From Pseudorhodoferax sp965279475 (lineage in GTDB: Bacteria > Pseudomonadota > Gammaproteobacteria > Burkholderiales > Burkholderiaceae_C), in contig CBDIIA010000002.1 in assembly GCA_965279475.1 (NCBI GenBank), positions 124,001-188,000 on the forward strand: 64,000 nt of DNA, given 5' to 3'. Every line of letters begins with the position of its first letter. The first letter of the stretch is position 1. The translations under genes were made by a program, and so were the position numbers. The notes beneath the pieces are model-generated. The model made no database searches and was not told the origin of the DNA. It worked only from the letters and a program-made list of their open reading frames with translations. Of this stretch, positions 58,499 through 64,000 are shown piece by piece.

Positions 58499-60454
58499 AT
58501 GCAGGACATCTCCAAGATCCTCGATGCGCTGGACCCGCACGCGCCGCTCGCACAACGCCATCTCTGGCTGATCGGGCTGCTCGACTGGGTGCGCGGCGAT
58601 GGACGGTCGCACCGCGCCGCGATCAGCCGGGTGCAGCTGTTCGTCGACGCCGTGGAGGCCCGCCCCGAGACGCTGGCGCGTTTGCGCACCTGGTGGAACA
58701 CGCTGGTGCGCACGGTCGATTTTTCCGTCCTGCTGGCCGACCACGGCTTTGCGCCGCGCATCGCGTTCGTCAGCGAACTGGCCGAACGCCTGCGCCGCAA
58801 GCTGCTGCCCGGCACGCCCGAGACGGTCGACGCCTCCGAGCTGTTCTCGCTGGCGTTGCCCAGTGCGGGGGATGCCCGCTGGATCGCGGCGCTGGACGAG
58901 CCCCTGCTGCTGCGCATCCGCCAACTGCTCGCCGCGGACGGCAGCCCCGGTGCGCCCGACTGGCAGGCGATCGTGCTGGACGCGCTGACCTACTGCGTCG
59001 GCCAGATCCAGGCGGCGGGCTTCGCGCCCGAGCTGCGCCTGCGCATGAGCGACAAGGTGCGCGAGGGCCGGGCCTTCCACGCGCTGGCGGCCGATGTCGA
59101 TGCGCTGCGCGACGCCATCCACCAGCGCCCGCACGACCCGGCCCGCCTGGAGGCCGCCGCGCAGCAGCTGCGCGAGCGCCTCGAAGCCTGCCGCCATGCC
59201 GCGTCCACCGTCTACACCCATCTCGAGGAGAACGGCATCTCGGTCGGCATGGTGTTCCGCCTGCGGCAGATGCGCGAACGCGTGCTGCGGGTGCGCGAAC
59301 TGCTCGACCTGCTGGTGGGCACGAATCCGACGCTGAGTGCGGCCCGGCTCACCGCGCACATGGCCAACACCGGGCAGGAGCGCAAGAGCGTGCGCGCGCT
59401 GATCGCGGCCAACTCGTCGCTGCTGGCGGCCAAGGTCGCCGAGCGCAGCGCCGAAACCGGCGAGCACTACATCACCCGCGACCGCAGCGAATACCTGAGC
59501 ATGCTGCGCAAGGCGGCCGGCGGCGGCGCGCTGACCGGCGGCACCACGCTGCTGAAGTTCATGGTGGTGGCGATGGGCCTGTCGGCCTTCTGGAGCGGCT
59601 TCTGGTCGGGCGTGGCCTATGCGGCCAGTTTTCTGCTGATCCAGCTGCTGCATTGCACGCTGGCGACCAAGCAGCCGGCGATGACGGCACCGGCCATGGC
59701 CGCCAAGCTGAAGGACATCGGCTCGGGCTCCGCCGTCGGCGCCTTCGTCGACGAAGTGACGCACCTGGTGCGCTCGCAGGTGGCGGCCGTGCTCGGCAAC
59801 GTGCTGGTGGTGGTGCCCACCGTGCTGGCAATCAGCGCGGGCATGCGCGCCGTGCTCGGCCATCCGATGCTCGGCACGGCGGCTGCACACCACGTGCTGG
59901 AGTCGCTGACCCTGCTCGGCCCGACGCTGCTGTTCGCCGCCTTCACCGGTGTGCTGCTGTTCATCGCCAGCATCGCTGCGGGTTGGGCCGAGAACTGGTT
60001 CGTGCTGCACCGGCTCGATTCGGCGATGCGCTACAACCCGCGCATCACGCGGATGCTGGGCGTGCCGCGCGCGGCGCGCTGGGCTTCGTTCATGCGCGAC
60101 AACATCTCGGGCTTTGCCTCCAACATCGCGCTGGGGTTCATGCTCGGTCTCGTGCCCGCGTTTGCGGCCTTCTTCGGCCTCGGGCTCGACGTGCGCCACG
60201 TCACGCTGTCGGCCGGCCAGCTGGCGGCAGCGGCAGCGGCGCTGGGCTGGGACGCGCTGCACCTGCCGCAGATGTGGTGGTGCGTGGCGGCGATCCCGCT
60301 GATCGGCGCGCTCAACCTGGGCGTCAGTTTCTACTGCGCGTTCCGCCTGGCGCTGCGTGCGCACAATGTCAGCGGTGTCGATCGCGCGCGCATCCGGTCG
60401 GCGATCTGGGCCCGCTGGCGCCGGCGCCCAGCCAGCTTCTTCGTGCCGGCCTGA
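58499..60454 (+). CDS. Gcr-type 'site-specific recombinase' membrane protein
   Basis: 651 aa from ATG 58499. The N-terminal half is soluble and helical; the C-terminal half has several membrane segments (LLKFMVVAMGLSAFWSGFWS, NVLVVVPTVLAISAGM, LLFAAFTGVLLFIASIAAGW, ASNIALGFMLGLVPAFAAFF). It matches the proteobacterial family annotated as site-specific recombinase Gcr, though the membrane topology makes a recombinase role doubtful. The true function is unknown. It starts 7 nt after apaG and is probably cotranscribed with it. Confidence 0.8.
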   Translation: MQDISKILDALDPHAPLAQRHLWLIGLLDWVRGDGRSHRAAISRVQLFVDAVEARPETLARLRTWWNTLVRTVDFSVLLADHGFAPRIAFVSELAERLRRKLLPGTPETVDASELFSLALPSAGDARWIAALDEPLLLRIRQLLAADGSPGAPDWQAIVLDALTYCVGQIQAAGFAPELRLRMSDKVREGRAFHALAADVDALRDAIHQRPHDPARLEAAAQQLRERLEACRHAASTVYTHLEENGISVGMVFRLRQMRERVLRVRELLDLLVGTNPTLSAARLTAHMANTGQERKSVRALIAANSSLLAAKVAERSAETGEHYITRDRSEYLSMLRKAAGGGALTGGTTLLKFMVVAMGLSAFWSGFWSGVAYAASFLLIQLLHCTLATKQPAMTAPAMAAKLKDIGSGSAVGAFVDEVTHLVRSQVAAVLGNVLVVVPTVLAISAGMRAVLGHPMLGTAAAHHVLESLTLLGPTLLFAAFTGVLLFIASIAAGWAENWFVLHRLDSAMRYNPRITRMLGVPRAARWASFMRDNISGFASNIALGFMLGLVPAFAAFFGLGLDVRHVTLSAGQLAAAAAALGWDALHLPQMWWCVAAIPLIGALNLGVSFYCAFRLALRAHNVSGVDRARIRSAIWARWRRRPASFFVPA

Positions 60455-60506
60455 GACGCTTACCACCGGGCAGACCGCCCGCAAGAAAGACAAGAGACAA
60501 CGCAGG

Positions 60507-61769
60507 ATGCAGGAGCTGATGGATTTCTGGGCCCAGTGGTCGCGCCCCAGCGCCGGCCTGCCCACACTCGCCTGGTCGCTGCTGCTGGCCGCGGCGGCGG
60601 CGGCGGGCTACCTGGTGCAGCGCTACTCCGGCCTGCCGAAGGTGGCCGGCTACTCGATGGTCGGGGCAATCGCGGGCCTGTTCGGCTTTGCCGACGTGAG
60701 CTGGCCGCTGGCAGGCAACGCCCTGTTCCTGCTGGAGCTGGGCATCGCGGTCGTGCTGTTCGAGGCCGGTGCACGCATCTCGTTGCGCTGGTTCCGCCAC
60801 AACCCGATGGTGCTGGTGCAGAGCCTGGCCGAGACGGCCGTGACCTTCGGCGCCGTGTACTGGGTGCTGCGCGAACTGGGCCTGGCCCCGGGGGCCGCCG
60901 AGCCACTGGCCATCGTCGCCGTGGCCGCGTCGCCGGCCGTGCTCACGCGGGTGGTGATGGACTCCCGCGCGGCTGGCCCGGTGACCGAGCGTGCGATCGT
61001 GCTGTCGACCCTCAACACCTTGTACGCGCTGACGGTCGGCAGCGCCGTGGCCGGCATCATCGACGCGCCGCGCAGCCATCTGCTGGAGACCGTGTACCCG
61101 GCCGCCACGCTGCTCGGCCTGTCGTTCGTGGTCGCCGCGCTGCTGGCGCTGGCGATGCGCTCGGCACTGCGGGTGATGAGCCCCACCAGCGAGAACACGT
61201 CGCTGCTGATGCTGGCGTTGATTGCTGCCGGCGCCGCACTGGCCGCCCACATCGGCGGCTCGGCCGCGCTGGCCGCGCTGATGGCCGGTCTGCTGCTGAA
61301 GCAGCTCAACCCGCGGCCCTGGGTCTGGCCGCGCCAGCTCGGCACGGCGGCGTCGATGCTGACGATGCTGATGTTCGTGCTGGTGTCCACGGTCGCCGCC
61401 AACGCGCCCTGGAGCCGCGCGGTCGCCGGCCTGGTGGTGGCGATGGTGGTGGCGCGCGCGCTGTCGAAGATTGCGGGGCTGACGCTGGCCAGCTTCGGCA
61501 GCGGCATGCGGCTGAAACAGGCGTGGTGGGTCGGCTGCGCGATGTCGCCGATGTCGTCGGTCGCGTTGCTGCTGGCCTCGCAGTTCGCCGCCGCCTCGGC
61601 CGCGCACGGGGTCACGATCACCAGCATCGCGCTGCCGGCGATTCTGTTGATGGAGGTGGCCGGCGCCGTGATCGCCACCTTCGCGCTGTACCAGGCGGGC
61701 GAAAGCTCCAAACCCTGGGGAACCGCGGCGCGCACCAGTTCCCACAGCGCGCCGGCTGAACTCGAATGA
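60507..61769 (+). CDS. Kef-type monovalent cation:proton antiporter
   Basis: 420 aa from ATG 60507; another ATG four codons later is possible. About 12 membrane segments are predicted with CPA2-type features: LAWSLLLAAAAAAGYLVQRY, GLPKVAGYSMVGAIAGLF, LELGIAVVLFEAGARISL and LNTLYALTVGSAVAGI. It lacks the C-terminal TrkA-N domain of KefB/KefC, so the regulation by glutathione adducts seen there does not apply. The cation is probably K+ or Na+. It ends 7 nt before the next gene. Confidence 0.82.
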   Translation: MQELMDFWAQWSRPSAGLPTLAWSLLLAAAAAAGYLVQRYSGLPKVAGYSMVGAIAGLFGFADVSWPLAGNALFLLELGIAVVLFEAGARISLRWFRHNPMVLVQSLAETAVTFGAVYWVLRELGLAPGAAEPLAIVAVAASPAVLTRVVMDSRAAGPVTERAIVLSTLNTLYALTVGSAVAGIIDAPRSHLLETVYPAATLLGLSFVVAALLALAMRSALRVMSPTSENTSLLMLALIAAGAALAAHIGGSAALAALMAGLLLKQLNPRPWVWPRQLGTAASMLTMLMFVLVSTVAANAPWSRAVAGLVVAMVVARALSKIAGLTLASFGSGMRLKQAWWVGCAMSPMSSVALLLASQFAAASAAHGVTITSIALPAILLMEVAGAVIATFALYQAGESSKPWGTAARTSSHSAPAELE

Positions 61770-61776
61770 CACGCGC

Positions 61777-62901
61777 ATGACGCTCGAACCCTTTGGCACA
61801 TCGGCCGCGCTGTCGCTCGGCGTCGAGCTCGAACTGCAGCTCGTCAATACCCACGACTACGACCTCGCGCCGTATGCCGAAGACATGCTGCGCCTGATGG
61901 CCGCGCGCAAGCTGCCGGGCAGCGTGGTGCCCGAGATGACGTCGAGCATGATCGAGATCTCGACCGGCGTGTGCAGCTCGCCGGCCCAGGTGCTGGGCGA
62001 GCTGACGCAGCTGGGCGAGGCACTGGTGGCCTGTGCCGACAAGCTCAACATCGCCGTGGTCGGCGGCGGCACGCACCCGTTCCAGCAATGGCACGAGCGC
62101 CGCATCTACGACAAGCCGCGCTTTCGCGAACTGTCCGAGCTGTACGGGTACCTGTCCAAGCAGTTCACCATCTTCGGCCAGCACGTGCACGTGGGCTGCC
62201 CGGACGCCAACACCGCGCTGCTGACGCTGCACCGCATGTCGCGCTACATCCCGCACTTCATCGCGCTGTCGGCGTCGTCGCCCTATGTGCAGGGGCAGGA
62301 CACCAACTTCGATTCGGCGCGGCTCAACTCGGTGTTCGCGTTTCCGCTGTCGGGCCGCGCGCCGTTCGCGCTGACCTGGGACGCGTTCGCGCACTACTAC
62401 GACAAGATGACGCGCACCGGCGTCGTCAAGAGCATGAAGGACTTCTACTGGGACATCCGGCCCAAGCCGGAGTTCGGCACCATCGAGATCCGCGTGTTCG
62501 ACACGCCGCTCACCGTGGAGAAGGCCGCGGCACTGGCGGGCTACGTGCAGTCGCTGGCCGCCTGGTTCATGCGCGACGCGCCCTTCGTGCCCACCGAGGA
62601 CGACTACCTGGTCTACACCTACAACCGCTTCCAGGCCTGCCGCTTCGGGCTGGATGCGGTCTACGTCGACCCGGCCACCGGCCAGCACCTGCCGCTGCGC
62701 GAACACATCCTGTCCACGATCGAGGCGATCGGGCCGCATGCCGCGCAGCTGGGCGCCGGCGAGGGCCTGGCGCTGCTGCGCGACGATGCCCAGCGCAACC
62801 ACAACGACGCCCGCTGGTTGCGCGAGCGCCAGTCCCAGGAGCGGCTGCTGGCCGAGGTGACGCGGCAGGCCGCGGGCCGCTTCCGCGGCGCGGCGGCGTA
62901 G
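61777..62901 (+). CDS. YbdK-type carboxylate-amine ligase (glutamate-cysteine ligase-like)
   Basis: 374 aa, the length of the YbdK/GCS2 family. Family blocks: LSLGVELELQLVNTHDYDLA (metal and glutamate binding), VVPEMTSSMIEISTGVC, GQHVHVGCPDANTALLTLH, and IRPKPEFGTIEIRVFDTP. Members ligate a carboxylate to an amine with ATP and have weak glutamate-cysteine ligase activity; the physiological substrate is unknown. It is 7 nt after the antiporter. Its TAG stop shares its last base with the end of the repeat element at 62901. Confidence 0.88.
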   Translation: MTLEPFGTSAALSLGVELELQLVNTHDYDLAPYAEDMLRLMAARKLPGSVVPEMTSSMIEISTGVCSSPAQVLGELTQLGEALVACADKLNIAVVGGGTHPFQQWHERRIYDKPRFRELSELYGYLSKQFTIFGQHVHVGCPDANTALLTLHRMSRYIPHFIALSASSPYVQGQDTNFDSARLNSVFAFPLSGRAPFALTWDAFAHYYDKMTRTGVVKSMKDFYWDIRPKPEFGTIEIRVFDTPLTVEKAAALAGYVQSLAAWFMRDAPFVPTEDDYLVYTYNRFQACRFGLDAVYVDPATGQHLPLREHILSTIEAIGPHAAQLGAGEGLALLRDDAQRNHNDARWLRERQSQERLLAEVTRQAAGRFRGAAA

Positions 62902-63168
62902 GGCCTGTTCACACTCAATTCAGGAGTGCGAAGGACGAATGCCGGGAGCCAGAGCAAGGCGCGGGGAGCGCCGCATAGCTCGGCTATGCAAGGGAGCCGC
63001 AACGCCGCTATGGGCCCGGCATTCGTCCTTCCCTACGGGTTGGGCCCGCATGCGGTGTCTGCTTTGTCGGGACGTCTTGCAAATAGCTGGGCTATTTGCA
63101 AGACGCCCTTCGCGCATCCATCCGCATGCGGACCCAACGCATCTCCTGAATTGAGTGTGAACAGGCCC
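62901..63168. repeat. 268-bp composite element with 26-bp terminal inverted repeats and two nested 100-nt hairpins
   Basis: The ends 62901-62926 and 63143-63168 are perfect 26-bp inverted repeats. Between them are two units, each exactly 100 nt. Unit A (62931-63030) has a 16-bp perfect outer stem and a GCATAGC-TCG-GCTATGC apical hairpin (62973-62989). Unit B (63039-63138) has a 17-bp outer stem with one mismatch and a 15-bp perfect apical stem (63073-63105) around TGG. Both apical parts share an ATAGC-loop-GCTAT core. No ORF is present. It resembles a non-autonomous transposable element (MITE). Confidence 0.9.
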
Positions 63169-63195
63169 CAGTCCAGACGGCAAAATGCGGGCACG

Positions 63196-64000
63196 ATGGG
63201 CGAATTCGAACTGATCAAGCGCTATTTCCACCGTCCCGCAGCCAAGGCGGCCCTGGGGGTCGGCGACGACTGCGCACTGCTGCGGCCCACGGCGGGTGCC
63301 CAGCTGGCCGTGTCGACCGACATGCTGGTCGAAGGCCGGCACTTCCTGCCCACGGTCGACCCGCGCCTGCTCGGCCACAAGGCGCTGGCGGTGAACCTGA
63401 GCGACCTGGCCGCCTGCGGCGCGCGGCCGATGGCGTTCACGCTGGCCCTGGCGCTGCCGCGCGCCGAGGAAGAATGGCTCGCGCCGTTTTCCGAAGGCCT
63501 GCTCGCGCTGGCCGATCTGCACGGCTGCGAGCTGGTGGGCGGCGACACCACACGCGGCCCGCTCACCATCAGCATCACCGTGTTCGGCGAGGTGCCCGAG
63601 GGCCAGGCGCTGCTGCGCTCGGGCGCCCGGGCGGGCGACGACCTGTATGTGAGCGGCACGCTCGGCGATGCGCGCCTGGCGCTCGAGGCCTTTCGCGGCA
63701 CCGTGGCGCTGCCGCAGGCGGTGTTCGCGCAGGCGCGGCAGCGCATGGAACGGCCCGATCCGCGCGTGGCCTTGGGCATGGCGCTGCGCGGCGTGGCCTC
63801 GGCCGCGGTCGACATCAGCGACGGCATGCTGGGCGATCTGGGCCATGTGCTGGCCGCCTCGGGTGTCGGCGCTCGCATCGATGCGCCGATGGCGCTGGGC
63901 CTGATGGCCTGCGCGGCGTCCGATCTCGACCACCACCGCTGGCTGCCACAAGCCCAACAGCTCGAATACGTGCTGTCCGGCGGCGACGACTACGAGCTGC
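63196..64000 (+). CDS. thiL: Thiamine-monophosphate kinase (3' end cut by window)
   Basis: 268 codons are visible from ATG 63196, and the gene runs off the right edge. Typical AIR-synthase-fold blocks: LGVGDDCALLRP, STDMLVEGRHF, NLSDLAACGARP, VGGDTTRGPLTISITVFG, AVDISDGMLGDLGH and LSGGDDYEL. It phosphorylates thiamine monophosphate to the diphosphate cofactor used by enzymes such as the E1 subunits at the other end of the window. No thi riboswitch is visible upstream; the composite repeat element occupies that region. Confidence 0.95.
   Translation, partial: MGEFELIKRYFHRPAAKAALGVGDDCALLRPTAGAQLAVSTDMLVEGRHFLPTVDPRLLGHKALAVNLSDLAACGARPMAFTLALALPRAEEEWLAPFSEGLLALADLHGCELVGGDTTRGPLTISITVFGEVPEGQALLRSGARAGDDLYVSGTLGDARLALEAFRGTVALPQAVFAQARQRMERPDPRVALGMALRGVASAAVDISDGMLGDLGHVLAASGVGARIDAPMALGLMACAASDLDHHRWLPQAQQLEYVLSGGDDYEL

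Noticed and set aside
58499..60454. Treating the Gcr-type 'recombinase' as a mobile-element gene
   Set aside because: It is membrane-embedded, sits in a conserved place beside apaG, and shows no serine- or tyrosine-recombinase catalytic motif; nothing nearby looks like an element boundary.

Overview
The window is GC-rich and reads as a chromosomal segment of a betaproteobacterium of the order Burkholderiales, probably near Comamonadaceae or the Rubrivivax/Leptothrix group. The reasons are three Bug-type periplasmic binding proteins, an ntrY-ntrX pair whose NtrX lacks the AAA+ domain, the gene order ntrX-ntrY-DUF4390-rsmB, a Gcr-type 'site-specific recombinase' next to apaG, and a tRNA-tuf-secE-nusG-rplKAJL-rpoBC block of proteobacterial layout. 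No rRNA, CRISPR array, phage or intact insertion sequence was seen.

Layout, left to right. 1-3597 (minus): branched-chain 2-oxoacid dehydrogenase E1 alpha, E1 beta and an E2 cut by the window edge. 3746-10474: a carboxylate/acyl-CoA catabolic cluster. A Bug binding protein diverges from enoyl-CoA hydratase, class III CoA-transferase, acyl-CoA dehydrogenase, MmgE/PrpD and a second Bug protein. 10567-14195 (minus): a redox block with a thioredoxin-reductase-like flavoprotein fused to a cyclic-nucleotide-binding domain, a 1-Cys peroxiredoxin, a Crp/Fnr regulator and a MarR regulator. 14420-19437: an accessory stretch ending beside a tRNA-Phe. It holds an unrecognised NlpC/P60-like protein, a hipBA toxin-antitoxin module with two matching operators, a solitary OLD-like ATPase of lower GC, and about 0.7 kb with no gene.

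19438-26867 (minus): tRNA-Phe, ntrX, ntrY, DUF4390, rsmB, a flavocytochrome c sulfide dehydrogenase pair and a LemA protein. 26876-40956 (minus): the core information-processing block, transcribed from a promoter before tRNA-Tyr: tRNA-Tyr, tRNA-Gly, tRNA-Thr, tuf, tRNA-Trp, secE, nusG, rplK, rplA, rplJ, rplL, rpoB, rpoC, ending at a clear intrinsic terminator. Two strong hairpins lie between rplL and rpoB.

41004-47637 (minus): the trp operon, trpE-trpG-threonine aldolase-LysE exporter-trpD-trpC-ung, preceded by a short leader peptide with a Trp-Pro-Trp motif and several hairpins. 47825-53085: cheV (plus), then on the minus strand katE behind a 34-codon membrane-peptide ORF, gph, and a lipoprotein-like alpha/beta hydrolase. 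53128-57185: a Bug protein, a citryl-CoA-lyase-like protein and a class III CoA-transferase (minus), divergent from a LysR regulator. 57316-64000: rpe (minus), then apaG, the Gcr membrane protein, a Kef-type antiporter, a YbdK-type carboxylate-amine ligase and the start of thiL (plus).

The less expected items are a 268-bp composite repeat at 62901-63168 (26-bp perfect terminal inverted repeats enclosing two 100-nt nested hairpins), a smaller inverted-repeat element at 57212-57316, the trp leader, the NlpC/P60-like orphan, an acceptor-stem mismatch in the tRNA-Phe, and the cNMP-domain flavoprotein that lacks the thioredoxin reductase dithiol.
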